A stretch of 64,000 nt of DNA from Staphylococcus gallinarum (GCF_000875895.1 NZ_JXCF01000007.1:434001-498000); one strand, 5' to 3'. Positions 17,721 through 29,556 are shown, numbered from the stretch's first letter. The notes: generated by a model from the letters alone, not told the origin. Numbers and translations are program-made.

Positions 17721-17990
17721 TTATATTGTTCTGAATTTATTCCAAGAATGATTTATATCTGATTCTTCAATTATATAATCTTCAACATGCGAAGCAGGCG
17801 ATGCACCTTGTGTTACAGCATCAATGAATTGTGCTAATGATTCTGCTTCGCCTTGAGCAAATATTTCAACATAATCACTTACATTTTCAACAGTACCGGC
17901 AATTCCATATTTGCGTGCTAATCTTTCTGTATAATAACGAAAGCCTACACCTTGAACTATGCCAAATACTTTAACATGCTTGCATTGCAT
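17721..17990 (-). CDS. acyP: Acylphosphatase
   Basis: 89-residue enzyme that hydrolyses carboxyl-phosphate bonds such as in acetyl phosphate or 1,3-bisphosphoglycerate. The family signature GIVQGVGFRYYT contains the catalytic Arg18, and Asn36 of GTVENVSDYV completes the active site. Length is normal for the family. The start is ATG 17990, after GAGGTG at good spacing; the longer frame has no ribosome site. It is the first gene of the minus-strand group with the XpaC-like and TelA-like genes. Confidence 0.93.
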   Translation of the reverse strand: MQCKHVKVFGIVQGVGFRYYTERLARKYGIAGTVENVSDYVEIFAQGEAESLAQFIDAVTQGASPASHVEDYIIEESDINHSWNKFRTI

Positions 17991-18026
17991 ATAATCACCT
18001 CTTAAACTTATTATACGCAATTTCAC

Positions 18027-18328
18027 TCTACAAAACTAATAATTGAGTTTATTGTTGACTTGTCTATAGGCCAAAAGTATGAGACAGATAACTTGATTTT
18101 GTATATCAACTCGTTAGAATATTACACATAGGTATTTTTCTAAAACATATACTAGATATTTTGAAAACAAATCACATTGTTCGATACATAACTAGTGTGG
18201 GGAACTATCAAAGAACTATTAAAATAACGATAGAGCAAAGAGTATCATGTAAGTATTATAGTTGAATGTTTTACATATAAATTCAAATTGCTTTAACATG
18301 CTATGCGACATTGAAAGGGGAAAGCATT
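18027..18328 (+). other. Intergenic region upstream of msaA
   Basis: About 300 bases between the divergent acylphosphatase and msaA genes. AT-rich, no reading frame and no long inverted repeat. It presumably carries both promoters, but I could not fix a convincing -35/-10 pair. Confidence 0.4.
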
Positions 18329-18634
18329 ATGTGGACAGTTGCAAAAATTCGTGCTGATTACGAAGGCTGGTGGTTATTTAGTGACTGGACAGATCACATT
18401 ATTGAGCAACATGACTTTAACACGTATGAAGAAATGATGACTTGTTATAAATCATTACTTAACAAAAGTAAAATTGATTACGATAATTATTTAGTAGGAA
18501 AGCACAATATTCATGCATTTTATAATAATTGTGAATTAGGATTTTGTAAGGATTGTGATGAAGATTTACAAATTTTTTATAGCTATATTGTATTAAACAA
18601 TAATGAAGTATATTTTAATTTACCAAATATTTAA
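18329..18634 (+). CDS. msaA: MsaA-like protein (DUF1033 family)
   Basis: 101-residue protein with the DUF1033 signature IRADYEGWWLFSDW and a cysteine cluster CELGFCKDCDED near the C-terminus. In S. aureus the homologous gene sits upstream of cspA and is part of the msaABCR locus, which affects biofilm, virulence and cell-wall traits; whether the MsaA protein itself acts is less clear. The start is ATG 18329 behind AAAGGGG; the TTG six codons upstream overlaps the ribosome site. cspA follows after 185 bases. Confidence 0.88.
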   Translation: MWTVAKIRADYEGWWLFSDWTDHIIEQHDFNTYEEMMTCYKSLLNKSKIDYDNYLVGKHNIHAFYNNCELGFCKDCDEDLQIFYSYIVLNNNEVYFNLPNI

Positions 18635-18741
18635 TAAATTGTTTTTTCACATTTGTATTGCAATTATGTATACAATGCATTATACTCTTATTTAAGCAAT
18701 AGTTTTATTCCATATTGCAAAGAATATTGTGTCAACAGAAG

Positions 18742-18821
18742 ATAACTGTGAAATTGTATTTTTTGTAATATGCGAATAACGCATATTGAATGAATTTTAG
18801 TCTTGGAGGTTTCACAGTTAT
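18742..18821 (+). promoter_or_regulatory. cspA leader: hairpin pairing with the start codon
   Basis: ATAACTGTGAAA (18742-18753) is the exact complement of TTTCACAGTTAT (18810-18821), which includes the first two bases of the cspA start codon and lies one base from the GGAGG ribosome site. Nested inside, AATATGCG (18767-18774) and CGCATATT (18780-18787) form a second perfect hairpin. Such a fold would limit ribosome entry and could respond to temperature or to CspA itself. Folding in vivo is inferred. Confidence 0.7.
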
Positions 18822-19020
18822 GAAACAAGGTACAGTAAAATGGTTTAACGCTGAAAAAGGTTTTGGTTTTATCGAAGTTGAAGGAGAAAACGACGTATTC
18901 GTACACTTCTCAGCTATTAACCAAGAAGGTTACAAATCATTAGAAGAAGGTCAATCAGTTGAATTTGAAGTAGTTGAAGGCGATCGCGGTCCTCAAGCTG
19001 CAAACGTTGCTAAACTATAA
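18820..19020 (+). CDS. cspA: Major cold-shock protein CspA (MsaB)
   Basis: 66-residue single-stranded nucleic-acid-binding beta-barrel. It contains both RNA-binding motifs, KGFGFIEV (RNP1) and VFVHF (RNP2), and is nearly identical to S. aureus CspA as I recall it. It acts as an RNA chaperone, also called MsaB in the msa locus. The start is ATG 18820, ten bases after GGAGG; an upstream in-frame ATG at 18790 has no ribosome site and would add residues unknown in the family. A long leader with self-pairing potential precedes it and a terminator follows. Confidence 0.96.
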   Translation: MKQGTVKWFNAEKGFGFIEVEGENDVFVHFSAINQEGYKSLEEGQSVEFEVVEGDRGPQAANVAKL

Positions 19021-19047
19021 TTATAAATTGAAATATTGACTATTTGT

Positions 19048-19075
19048 AAAGAACCTTGTTAAAGGTTCTTTTTTT
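19048..19075 (+). terminator. Terminator of cspA
   Basis: AAAGAACCTT and AAGGTTCTTT form a 10-bp stem with a GTTA loop, followed by a T run. Confidence 0.92.
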
Positions 19076-19131
19076 GCATTATAATAAAACTTTTTAACAA
19101 GTAGCGTATAGATAAGTTAATAGACAATAAT

Positions 19132-19183
19132 AAACATGTAACGTAAGTATCGTATGTATTTAATACTATCGTTACATGTTTTT
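19132..19183 (+). terminator. Second hairpin downstream of cspA
   Basis: AAACATGTAACG (19132-19143) pairs with CGTTACATGTTT (19170-19181) and runs into T residues. No gene lies between it and the cspA terminator, so it may end a read-through transcript or a small RNA. In S. aureus the msaC segment lies in this position. Confidence 0.55.
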
Positions 19184-19355
19184 CAGTATATCTTGTAGAT
19201 TAATAGCTCTTATATATTCAACTTAAAGCACTAATTATCAAATAAAGATGTAATAGCAAATTTTATTATTCCGTAAAGATGCTACTTTAGATATTATGCT
19301 ACTAATTATAAAGATATATTTCTTTCACTCATCTTAATTATCATTCTTAGCTATT

Positions 19356-19724
19356 TTACTTACGATTTATACTATCTTCACTATATTTTTCCCCAAATGC
19401 CTCCATCATGTCAATCACTGGTATTAAATCTCTTCCTTTATCTGTTAGACCATAAACAACTTTTGGGGGAACTTCGGGATATACAGTTCTTGATATAACC
19501 TTGTCATGTTCTAATTCTTTTAATTGCTTTGTTAATGATCCTTGAGAGATACTCACAAGCAATTTTTTAATTTCATTAAATCTTTTATCGCCTTCTTTCA
19601 AATACCAAAGAATGATATTTTTATATCTTCCTGACAACACATTTTGAGTATATGCTATCCCATGAATATCTCTATGTTCATCTATGAATGATTCGTCAAA
19701 ACCATAATTACAAATTTTCACCAT
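19356..19724 (-). CDS. HxlR-family redox-type transcriptional regulator
   Basis: 122-residue winged-helix protein of the HxlR (DUF24) family; the core runs GRYKNIILWYLKEGDKRFNEIKKLL to GLTDKGRDLIPV. An N-terminal cysteine, Cys5 in MVKICNYGF, occupies the place of the redox-sensing cysteine in YodB and QsrR, so quinone, diamide or hypochlorite sensing is plausible. The start is ATG 19724 behind GGAGG. It is divergent from a nitronate-monooxygenase-like gene, with a TAGTAC-N8-GTACTA operator between them, and is probably that gene's repressor and its own. Confidence 0.87.
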   Translation of the reverse strand: MVKICNYGFDESFIDEHRDIHGIAYTQNVLSGRYKNIILWYLKEGDKRFNEIKKLLVSISQGSLTKQLKELEHDKVISRTVYPEVPPKVVYGLTDKGRDLIPVIDMMEAFGEKYSEDSINRK

Positions 19725-19745
19725 TTTAATACCTCCATACCGCAA

Positions 19746-19765
19746 TAGTACAAATTTTAGTACTA
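19746..19765. promoter_or_regulatory. Inverted repeat, probable HxlR operator
   Basis: TAGTAC and GTACTA separated by eight bases (AAATTTTA) form a perfect 6-8-6 inverted repeat 22 bp upstream of the HxlR start. YodB-type regulators bind TACTA-like inverted repeats, so autoregulation is likely. Confidence 0.65.
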
Positions 19766-19849
19766 AGTTAAAAATTATTGCCTTCTTTCAATATTGAATT
19801 TTGAATACTAATATACTATATATAATAAATTTAAAAAAGAGGGTTACTT

Positions 19850-20812
19850 ATGAAATCACGTATTACAAACATATTGAATATAGAAAAACCTATTATACAA
19901 GGTCCTATGTCATGGCTAACTGATGCACAATTTGTAGCAGCAGTAAGCGAAGCAGGTGGATTAGGCTTTTTAGGACCCAATGGCGGATCGGCATTAATTA
20001 CACGTTCTGTTACCGATACAATAGAGCGTTTTCGACAAGAAATTAAAAAAATTAAGCAACTCACAGATAAGCCATTTGGCGTACCATTAGTCATAAGTAG
20101 GGATATGGCTTATACAGAACAATTGGTTGAAGTAATTATTGAAGAGGGTGTTACTGTAGTACTTGCCAACGAGTATATAAAGGATAAATCACTATACCAA
20201 AAATTGAAATCACATCAAATTAAAATAATATATAGACCCTTAACACCAACAATTGAAAATGCTAAAGAGGCTGAGTCTTTTGGAGCAGATATTTACGTAG
20301 CAACAGGTTTTGATGAGGGTGGTACAGTTCCAGAACGCGTGATTGGTACTTTTTCAATTGTACCTATGATTGCCGATGCAATTGATATTCCTGTCGTTGC
20401 CGCTGGCGGTATTGGAGACTACAGAACAGTAAATGCTGCTTTTGCGTTAGGTGCAGAAGGCGTGTTTGCAGGTAGCTTGTTTATTGCTACATCAGAAAAC
20501 CCAGCTGCTGAAAATGTTAAGCAAAAAATTGTCGATTCAAATGCTACAGATTTATTATTATTTAGAACTTTACCAGCATACTACAGATCGTTACCCGGAA
20601 AATTGGCAGAAGAATTAGTAGAAATGGATCGCCAAGGCTATTCAAATAGCGAATTGTCTCAGTATATGGGTGGGGGCGCTAACATGAAATTAGGTATGTT
20701 AGATGGTGATACTGAAAATGGATTTGTCTCAGTTGGCACAGGCATTTCTACTATTTCTGAAATCAAACCGGTAAAAAATATTATTAAAGATGTCATGAAG
20801 GATATTCAATAA
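19850..20812 (+). CDS. Nitronate monooxygenase-like / FabK-related flavoprotein
   Basis: 320-residue FMN-binding TIM barrel of the 2-nitropropane dioxygenase family, which oxidises alkyl nitronates, with FabK enoyl reductase as a relative. Visible parts are IIQGPMSWLTDAQFVAAVSE at the N-terminus and the phosphate-binding stretch IPVVAAGGIGD followed by GAEGVFAGSLF. Where class-I enzymes have the catalytic EAGGH, this one reads FDEGGTVP with no histidine, so the chemistry may differ. The start follows AGAGGG. It is divergent from and probably controlled by the HxlR regulator. Confidence 0.85.
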   Translation: MKSRITNILNIEKPIIQGPMSWLTDAQFVAAVSEAGGLGFLGPNGGSALITRSVTDTIERFRQEIKKIKQLTDKPFGVPLVISRDMAYTEQLVEVIIEEGVTVVLANEYIKDKSLYQKLKSHQIKIIYRPLTPTIENAKEAESFGADIYVATGFDEGGTVPERVIGTFSIVPMIADAIDIPVVAAGGIGDYRTVNAAFALGAEGVFAGSLFIATSENPAAENVKQKIVDSNATDLLLFRTLPAYYRSLPGKLAEELVEMDRQGYSNSELSQYMGGGANMKLGMLDGDTENGFVSVGTGISTISEIKPVKNIIKDVMKDIQ

Positions 20813-20837
20813 GTTTATGCTGCTTAATAACATATAA

Positions 20838-20936
20838 AAACAAAACCACAATCTGATGTGTTGTAAGTTCTGTGAATATCATTCTATAGTTCAACATTCA
20901 CTAACAAACAGCACTAACTTGATTGTGGTTTTGTTT
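20838..20936. terminator. Long-loop bidirectional terminator between the nitronate-oxygenase-like gene and lysA
   Basis: AAACAAAACCACAATC (20838-20853) is perfectly complementary to GATTGTGGTTTTGTTT (20921-20936). The 67-base loop contains a further GTGAAT/ATTCAC pair. A and T runs flank the stem, so it can stop both the plus-strand gene and the minus-strand lysine operon. Confidence 0.8.
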
Positions 20937-20956
20937 ATTTATCTTCTGAAATTTGT

Positions 20957-22222
20957 TTATTTGGTATCATTAATTATGAGTTGTCTTAATGATTGTCTTT
21001 TTATAACTTCTCTTGCTTTACCATCTTTCAAGAAGAATACAGATGGTTTTTGCATTTGGTTATAATTTGAAGCCATGGAATAATGATAGGCACCCGTTGA
21101 TAAAATAGCGAGATAATCTCCACGTTTTACTGTATTTGGAAGTTGAGCATTTTTAATAATAATATCACCTGATTCACAAAGCTTACCGGCTAATGTGACT
21201 GTTTCATTCGCTTCATCATTGCGATTTACTAGCAACGCTTCATAACTCGCATCATAGAGTGCAGTACGGATATGATCACTCATGCCACCATCAATTGACA
21301 CATATTTATTAACGCCTGGAATTTCTTTGATTGTTCCTACTTCGTATAAAGTAATTCCAGCTTCACCAACGATCGAACGACCGGGTTCAATACCAATCTC
21401 TGGAAGTGGATAATTGGTTTCTTCAGCTATCGTCTTAATAGCTTCTGTGATTTCTTTAATACCATCTTCAATAGGGAAACTCACATCGCCTTCAACATAT
21501 CGAATACTGAAACCACCACCAAGATTAATTAGCTCTACATTAATATCATTGTCTTTCAACCAAGAAATCACTATTTTAGCTGTTTCAATCATCGCTTCTG
21601 TGCCTTCGATTTGTGAACCAACATGGAAGTGGACCCCTTTAAGGTTTAAGCGCTTTGATGCAAACACTTTTTTGACACCTTCTATAGCTAAACCATGTTT
21701 AATCGACAATCCAAATTTACTATCTTCTTGACCTGTTTGTATAAATTCATGTGTATGTGCTTCAACACCAGGATTCAAACGCAATACAACATTGACTGTT
21801 TCACTTGCATAACGATCAATCAAGTCAATTTCTTCTAATGAATCTATAACAATATAGCCAACTTTGCTTTCTAAGGCATATTGGATTTCATGCTTTGTTT
21901 TATTGTTACCATGAAAATGAATATGTTGTGGATCAAAACCAGCTTCCAACGCAGTATAGAGTTCACCTTCAGATACTACATCTAATTCTAAACCTTCCTC
22001 TTGCACAAGTTTAACCATTTGAATACAAGTAAACGCCTTTGAAGCATAAGAGATATTATATGTTAAACCACTTGCCTTAAATGCTTCATGATAGCGTCTC
22101 ATTTGGTTTCTAATTTGTACTTCATCATATACTATAGTAGGGGTACCAAAGCTTTGTGCAATCGTCTTTAGACTTGTACCACCCATCGTTAATTCGCCGT
22201 TATTGTTGTATTCTACTACCAT
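20957..22222 (-). CDS. lysA: Diaminopimelate decarboxylase
   Basis: Last step of lysine synthesis: decarboxylates meso-diaminopimelate using pyridoxal phosphate. The 421 residues show the PLP-lysine motif ISYASKAF (Lys62), HFHVGSQ, the phosphate-binding LNLGGGFSIRY, and the C-terminal substrate motif GKLCESGD. Length equals S. aureus LysA. It is the last gene of the lysine operon, two bases after alr2. The choice of ATG 22222 rests on the GGAG ahead of it and alignment with the family. Confidence 0.97.
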   Translation of the reverse strand: MVVEYNNNGELTMGGTSLKTIAQSFGTPTIVYDEVQIRNQMRRYHEAFKASGLTYNISYASKAFTCIQMVKLVQEEGLELDVVSEGELYTALEAGFDPQHIHFHGNNKTKHEIQYALESKVGYIVIDSLEEIDLIDRYASETVNVVLRLNPGVEAHTHEFIQTGQEDSKFGLSIKHGLAIEGVKKVFASKRLNLKGVHFHVGSQIEGTEAMIETAKIVISWLKDNDINVELINLGGGFSIRYVEGDVSFPIEDGIKEITEAIKTIAEETNYPLPEIGIEPGRSIVGEAGITLYEVGTIKEIPGVNKYVSIDGGMSDHIRTALYDASYEALLVNRNDEANETVTLAGKLCESGDIIIKNAQLPNTVKRGDYLAILSTGAYHYSMASNYNQMQKPSVFFLKDGKAREVIKRQSLRQLIINDTK

Positions 22223-22224
22223 CT

Positions 22225-23298
22225 TTATCTATACTCCTTTATTAGTGAGTCATGATTCATTGCGCTGAGTTGCTCTGAATTAGCTCCCACACCTTTAAAT
22301 GTATACTCATCTACGCGCATATCATTATTATATAGTATTACCTCATCTTGTGCATTTACTTCTGAATCCACTTCTACAAACATATGACTCATCATCAAAG
22401 CTCTAATTGGATATCTTTTACCGTTGATCATAGCTTCATGTTTCGCACGTGCCTTTAATATGCCATCACCATATCCCACATCAACGACTGCCAGTTTTGT
22501 ATTGTTCTCAGTCGCTTCGTAGGCAAAGCTATACCCACAATAATCTCCTTGTTGTACTTCGCGAACTTGAATTACATTTCCTTTAACAGTTAATGACTGT
22601 TTAATCAATGATTCATCTAATGAACCATAAGGTCTTGAACCATATAAAGCAATACCAACACGTGCATGTGTATGATTTGGAAGCACACAACCTTCTCTAT
22701 AATAGCTCGCACTATTTTGTGCATGTATCATTTCAAATTGATAGCCATCCTTTAATAGCGTTTCAACAACATTCAGCCATGCTGTTTTTTCAATATCATA
22801 GTCAGGAACATCAAATTCATCAGCATATCCAAAATGTGTCCATAATCCTGAAATATGCATTTTCAATGTATTTTCATTCTGTTCATGATGCTGCAAGACT
22901 TCCTTTATTTCATCAATTGTTTTCAAACCTGAACGATGCAATAAATTTTCGAATTCTAAATGTACATGAATATCATATAAATCTTCCACATGTTCATAAT
23001 AATATTGAAGGGAAGGCAATGTCATATGAATTTGATGTTCTCTTAAAACATCAAACTCATATACTGCATTCATCAAGAATATGGTTGCTTCCGGTGCTAT
23101 CTTTCTAATTCGTACAGCTTCCTTTAAAGAGGTCGTACTGAATGTGTTAATCCCAATTTGTAAAAATTGTTCTACCGCAAAGTTCAAGCCATAATGATAA
23201 GCATTATTTTTTACAACAGCCATAATATTATTGTTATTAACAACATTTGCGGCATTCTTTTTAAATTCTGCTGTTTCCACTGACCAAGTAGCAGTCAT
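22225..23298 (-). CDS. alr2: Alanine racemase, lysine-operon copy
   Basis: 357-residue PLP-dependent racemase of fold type III. The PLP lysine is Lys30 in [10 protein letters not shown], a divergent form of the usual VKANAYGHG, and [14 protein letters not shown] and [15 protein letters not shown] mark the C-terminal barrel domain. Staphylococci have two such genes; this copy lives in the lysine operon and may have narrowed or changed substrate. It starts at ATG 23298 behind GAGGTG, five bases after the upstream stop. Cell-wall D-alanine supply is the family role; the role of this paralogue is inferred. Confidence 0.93.
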   Translation of the reverse strand: MTATWSVETAEFKKNAANVVNNNNIMAVVKNNAYHYGLNFAVEQFLQIGINTFSTTSLKEAVRIRKIAPEATIFLMNAVYEFDVLREHQIHMTLPSLQYYYEHVEDLYDIHVHLEFENLLHRSGLKTIDEIKEVLQHHEQNENTLKMHISGLWTHFGYADEFDVPDYDIEKTAWLNVVETLLKDGYQFEMIHAQNSASYYREGCVLPNHTHARVGIALYGSRPYGSLDESLIKQSLTVKGNVIQVREVQQGDYCGYSFAYEATENNTKLAVVDVGYGDGILKARAKHEAMINGKRYPIRALMMSHMFVEVDSEVNAQDEVILYNNDMRVDEYTFKGVGANSEQLSAMNHDSLIKEYR

Positions 23299-23303
23299 TT
23301 ACG

Positions 23304-24452
23304 TCACACCTCACTGTAAGTTTTTAATAACTGTTCATAGTAATCTGCAACACGTATCAACATATATTCGTTAAAGTTTAATGTTGCTGTATGCAAACCT
23401 GTAATATAACCTTTAGATTCATCTCGTACACCGACAAATACAAAATAACTCGGTGCAAATTGACTATAAAAACTAAAGTCTTCACCAAATAAATAAGGCG
23501 TAGGTTTATCAATAATCTCAAAGTTTGCACTAGTTAGACCCTGTGTTACTTTGTGCTTTAATGTTGGATCATTATAAGTAGGGGGATATCCTTCTTCAAA
23601 TTTAACCTCACAATCTACATCAAACAACAATTTAACACTTTCTGCGATTTTCTGCATTTGTTGTTTCACAATTTCTAAATCGTTTACATCATATGTTCTT
23701 ATCGTACCTTCTAAATATCCATTACTAGGCACTGTGTTGATTGCTTCACCAGCTTCAAAGTGTCCCATATGTACAATATTACGTTTCAGACCATTTAAAT
23801 GATATTGTTGAATTTGACCAACTTGAGTTAACACATGTTGCAAAGCTTCTCCACAAGAATGGCCTTGTTCTTTATCTGCTACATGACTTGATAATCCATT
23901 TAAGAAGAATCTGTACTCCGTAGCACTTGCAGTAATTTCTTCATCTCTAATAACAACTTTACCTTCATCTTCAAAAGGCATAACATGAATTCCAAATACT
24001 GCTTCTATATTATATGCTTCAAATGCACCCGCCTTGATAAGTCGATTCGCACCACCACCTGTTTCTTCAGCTGGCTGGAAAATAAATACGACATTATGTG
24101 GTAATTCACCATTTTCAGCTAATGCTTTGCAACGTTTTACAAACAGCATTAGCGCTGTAGTATGTCCATCATGGCCACATGCGTGCATAACATTATCTGT
24201 TGAACTTCTATAGTCAACGTCATTTTCCTCAAATATTGGTAGGGCGTCTATATCTGCACGATAAGCGATTGTACGATCACTGTTTCCCTCAAGAAACGCT
24301 ATTATACCAGTTTCTAATGGACGTTTGTAAGTTATTCCCAGTTCATCTAAAAATGCAGCTATATACGTCGTTGTCTCATATTCATGAAGGCTTAATTCTG
24401 GATGTTGATGTAAATGTCTTCTATGTTTAGTAACGAATTCTAATTCATTCAT
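23304..24452 (-). CDS. dapL: N-acetyl-diaminopimelate deacetylase (M20 family)
   Basis: 382-residue amidohydrolase of the M20 family, binuclear metal type. Motifs include [10 protein letters not shown] and [20 protein letters not shown], whose glutamates carry catalysis and metal binding, and [12 protein letters not shown]. In staphylococci this gene was long annotated as hippurate hydrolase (hipO). Its place between dapD and alr2 fits removal of the acetyl group in the acetylase branch of the diaminopimelate pathway. The ribosome site AAAGGA is 12 bases from ATG 24452, slightly long. A 251-base gap separates it from dapD. Confidence 0.92.
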   Translation of the reverse strand: MNELEFVTKHRRHLHQHPELSLHEYETTTYIAAFLDELGITYKRPLETGIIAFLEGNSDRTIAYRADIDALPIFEENDVDYRSSTDNVMHACGHDGHTTALMLFVKRCKALAENGELPHNVVFIFQPAEETGGGANRLIKAGAFEAYNIEAVFGIHVMPFEDEGKVVIRDEEITASATEYRFFLNGLSSHVADKEQGHSCGEALQHVLTQVGQIQQYHLNGLKRNIVHMGHFEAGEAINTVPSNGYLEGTIRTYDVNDLEIVKQQMQKIAESVKLLFDVDCEVKFEEGYPPTYNDPTLKHKVTQGLTSANFEIIDKPTPYLFGEDFSFYSQFAPSYFVFVGVRDESKGYITGLHTATLNFNEYMLIRVADYYEQLLKTYSEV

Positions 24453-24703
24453 TTAAGATCAGATCCTTTATTTATTATTATCAATTAAATTCTCATATTT
24501 AAGCAGTTTAAATATAACTATAAGTTGCAAATACATTATGTATATAAATTTTTAAAAAATGGAGGAAAAGAAATTGTAAGTTAAATTCGACAAGTGCATC
24601 GTCATTAACCAAAAGTATCTTTATCCTCCGATAATAATGGATAAAAACAACGTAAATCTCAGTTATTTTTCATCCAATTCAATTAGTAAATATTTTAATT
24701 ATA
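24453..24703 (-). other. Unusually long gap inside the lysine operon
   Basis: All other junctions in the operon are 50 bases or less. This one contains no reading frame; TTTATCC and GGATAAA near 24620-24645 can form a short hairpin without a T-tract. It may hold an internal promoter or processing site, but I could not fix either. Confidence 0.45.
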
Positions 24704-25423
24704 TTAGTCATTTAACTTTCTTAACGCTGATACGATTTCACGTTTAGAATCTTCAACTTCACTCGTTTGCTTAATAACTTTAGCTGGTGTACCCGCAACT
24801 ACTGCTCCTGCTGGTACGTCTTGAGTAACGATAGCGCCAGCTGCTACAACTGCTCCTTCACCAACGCGTACGCCTTCGAGAATTACAGCATTAGCACCAA
24901 TTAATACATTATCTTCAATTACAACAGGAGAGGCACTAGGTGGTTCGATGACACCTGCAAGAACTGAACCTGCGCCGACATGTACGTTTTTACCAGTCGT
25001 TGCTCGTCCTCCAAGCGTAGCATTCATATCAACCATTGTACCTTCACCAACAACTGCTCCGATGTTGATTGTTGCACCCATCATTACAACCGCTCCGTCT
25101 TCAATAATTGCTTGTTCTCTAATAAATGCTCCTGGTTCAATACGTGCATTTGTATTAGTTAAATCTTTCAATGGAATTGCAGAGTTACGACGATCCATTT
25201 CAATTTCTAATTCTGTAAATGCAGCTTGATGCTGCTCGTAAAATGATTTCCAATCATCCGCTTCACAGAAAATTACTTTTGAATCTTCTGAACCAAACAC
25301 TTTAAATTCTTCTGGGAATGCTACATCATTAAAGTTTCCGTTTGCATAAACTTTAATAGGGGTTGTTTTCTTTGCGTCACTAATATATTGAATAATTTCT
25401 TCTGCCGTTAAATGTTGTACCAT
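24704..25423 (-). CDS. dapD: Tetrahydrodipicolinate N-acetyltransferase
   Basis: 239-residue left-handed beta-helix acyltransferase (DapH type, called dapD in staphylococci). Hexapeptide repeats fill residues about 90-215, with stretches such as [39 protein letters not shown] and [17 protein letters not shown]. It acetylates tetrahydrodipicolinate with acetyl-CoA, which commits the pathway to the acetylated branch completed by the deacetylase gene downstream. The N-terminal 90 residues are the family-specific cap. Start ATG 25423 follows AAGGAG. Confidence 0.95.
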   Translation of the reverse strand: MVQHLTAEEIIQYISDAKKTTPIKVYANGNFNDVAFPEEFKVFGSEDSKVIFCEADDWKSFYEQHQAAFTELEIEMDRRNSAIPLKDLTNTNARIEPGAFIREQAIIEDGAVVMMGATINIGAVVGEGTMVDMNATLGGRATTGKNVHVGAGSVLAGVIEPPSASPVVIEDNVLIGANAVILEGVRVGEGAVVAAGAIVTQDVPAGAVVAGTPAKVIKQTSEVEDSKREIVSALRKLND

Positions 25424-25445
25424 AATTTAATACGCTCCTTGAATT

Positions 25446-28043
<2,598 letters not shown>

Positions 28044-28092
28044 AATTTATACACTCCATTTATAATTTAATTTTATAAAAATTTTAGAAAAT

Positions 28093-29295
28093 TCAGATTT
28101 CAAAAGCTTTATATAAAGCATGTACCGCGCGCTCACCGTTATCTGCATCAATCACACTTGAAATACTAATTTCTGAAGTTGTAGTTTGGTAAAAAGGAAT
28201 ATCGTTTTCAATTAATGTAAGAAATGCTTTTGAAGCGACACCTGACATATCACGCATACCTGAACCGATTAATGAAATTTTGACATAGTCTTCATTAATT
28301 TTGAAGTCTAAAGCACTGTATTGTTCAGTCAATGATTCAAAAATATTAGTAATTTGTAATACATCTGTATCTTTTATAGTAAAGGACATTTGTAGTCCTT
28401 CCAAGTTAATAATTTGAGAAATCATATCAACATTAACAGACCCCGCTTCTAATTCATTAAACAATGCTGTTAACAAATTGTTATCGGGTAGGGGATAACT
28501 GATTGTTACATGCATCATATGTGTGTCTAAAGCAACGCCTGTTACCGCTTTTTTCTCCAATATCTCAGTTTGTGGCATAATCCATGTTCCTTTCACATTT
28601 GATAAAGTTCTTCCTAAATATAGTGGAATATTATAATTATTAGCGAGTTCAACACTTCTTGTTTCCAACACGCCAGCACCTAAAGCACTCATTTCCATCA
28701 TCTCTTCATATGAAACATAATCCAAACGCCTTGCTTCTTTATATAACCTAGGATCTGTTGCATAAACGCCGTCTACATCCGTATAAATTTCACACGGTGT
28801 TTGATTGCTAGCTGCTAAAGCTACTGCAGTCGTATCTGAACCTCCACGACCAAGTGTTGTTATCTCCAAGTCGTCATTGACGCCTTGGAATCCAGCGACT
28901 ACTAACACATCGTGATGGTTAAACGATTGATTAAACGTTTCGGGGTCAATTTCAGCAATTCTACTCTTCAGATGATGTCCGGTCGTTTTAATACCTGCTT
29001 GATAACCGGTCATCGCTCTTGCCGAAACACCGATATCATTCAATACCATCGAAAGGTAAGAAACAGTCTGTTGTTCACCCGTCGTAAGTAACAACGCTAA
29101 TTCTTGATCCTTAGGCGTAGAAGTTAATGATGATACATTCGCCATTAACTCATCTGTGGTTTTACCCATTGCACTTACAACTACAATCAATTGTTCTCCT
29201 TGTTCCACTCTATTTTTTAACATTTCAGCTATGCTTTTAATTTTAGTAAAATCACTAACTGAAGAACCTCCAAATTTTAAAACACTTCTTTCCAA
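28093..29295 (-). CDS. lysC: Aspartokinase
   Basis: 400-residue aspartate kinase. The kinase motif KFGGSSVSD is at the N-terminus, with GFQGVNDDLEITTLGRGGSDTT further on, and two ACT-type regulatory domains fill about residues 255-400, so feedback control by lysine (with or without threonine) is expected. The start codon is TTG at 29295, ten bases after GAGGAGG; no ATG is available nearby. It is the first gene of the operon and lies behind a lysine riboswitch. Confidence 0.95.
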   Translation of the reverse strand: MERSVLKFGGSSVSDFTKIKSIAEMLKNRVEQGEQLIVVVSAMGKTTDELMANVSSLTSTPKDQELALLLTTGEQQTVSYLSMVLNDIGVSARAMTGYQAGIKTTGHHLKSRIAEIDPETFNQSFNHHDVLVVAGFQGVNDDLEITTLGRGGSDTTAVALAASNQTPCEIYTDVDGVYATDPRLYKEARRLDYVSYEEMMEMSALGAGVLETRSVELANNYNIPLYLGRTLSNVKGTWIMPQTEILEKKAVTGVALDTHMMHVTISYPLPDNNLLTALFNELEAGSVNVDMISQIINLEGLQMSFTIKDTDVLQITNIFESLTEQYSALDFKINEDYVKISLIGSGMRDMSGVASKAFLTLIENDIPFYQTTTSEISISSVIDADNGERAVHALYKAFEI

Positions 29296-29338
29296 TTTCT
29301 ATATCCTCCTCAATGATAGGGGAGAATCACAGTAATAT

Positions 29339-29373
29339 AAAAAAAGAACAAGTCCGGAGTTGCGAACCTGTTC
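29339..29373 (-). terminator. Terminator of the lysine riboswitch
   Basis: On the minus strand GAACAGGTTCG pairs with the CCGGACTTGTTC arm over 11 bp (GU pairs included) and is followed by seven T. It lies between the aptamer and lysC and would form when lysine is bound. Confidence 0.92.
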
Positions 29374-29385
29374 ATTAATATATAC

Positions 29386-29556
29386 AAGTGATGCACTCCA
29401 TTATTTAAAAATAATGACAGACTCTTAGCTCTTAACCATAAAGTCCAACGTGTTATAAGCTGCTATTATAACTGTTTCGGCATCTCACCCTTTCAAAATT
29501 AGCTGCTAGCAGACAGGTTCTACTAAAATTTACTAATGATTGATGCGCCTCATCAA
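29386..29556 (-). promoter_or_regulatory. Lysine riboswitch (L-box) aptamer upstream of lysC
   Basis: Read on the minus strand the leader contains, in order, GATGAGGCGCATC, AGTAGAACC, GAAAGGGTGAGATGCCGAA, CTGTCATTA and TAATGGAGTGCATC. These align with the conserved words of the Bacillus subtilis lysC leader (AGAGGTGC, GCCGAAG, CTGTCA, TGGAGGGC). P1 closes as GATG with CATC. Lysine binding is expected to favour the terminator at 29339-29373 and shut down the operon. Confidence 0.95.

Noticed and set aside
22608..23108. 166-residue plus-strand frame inside alr2
   Set aside because: Histidine-rich artefact of the antisense strand of a clear alanine racemase; no start context.
22225..23298. alr2 as a broken gene because of [10 protein letters not shown]
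   Set aside because: The variant also occurs in the S. aureus Alr2 as I recall, and the frame and remaining motifs are complete.
24618..24646. TTTATCC/GGATAAA hairpin as a terminator inside the lysine operon
   Set aside because: Stem of seven AT-rich pairs without a T-tract; unlikely to stop transcription.
28079..28093. AATTTTAGAAAATT in the lysC-asd gap as a CodY box
   Set aside because: It is one base short of the 15-bp consensus and lacks the central C-W-G, so it scores poorly.
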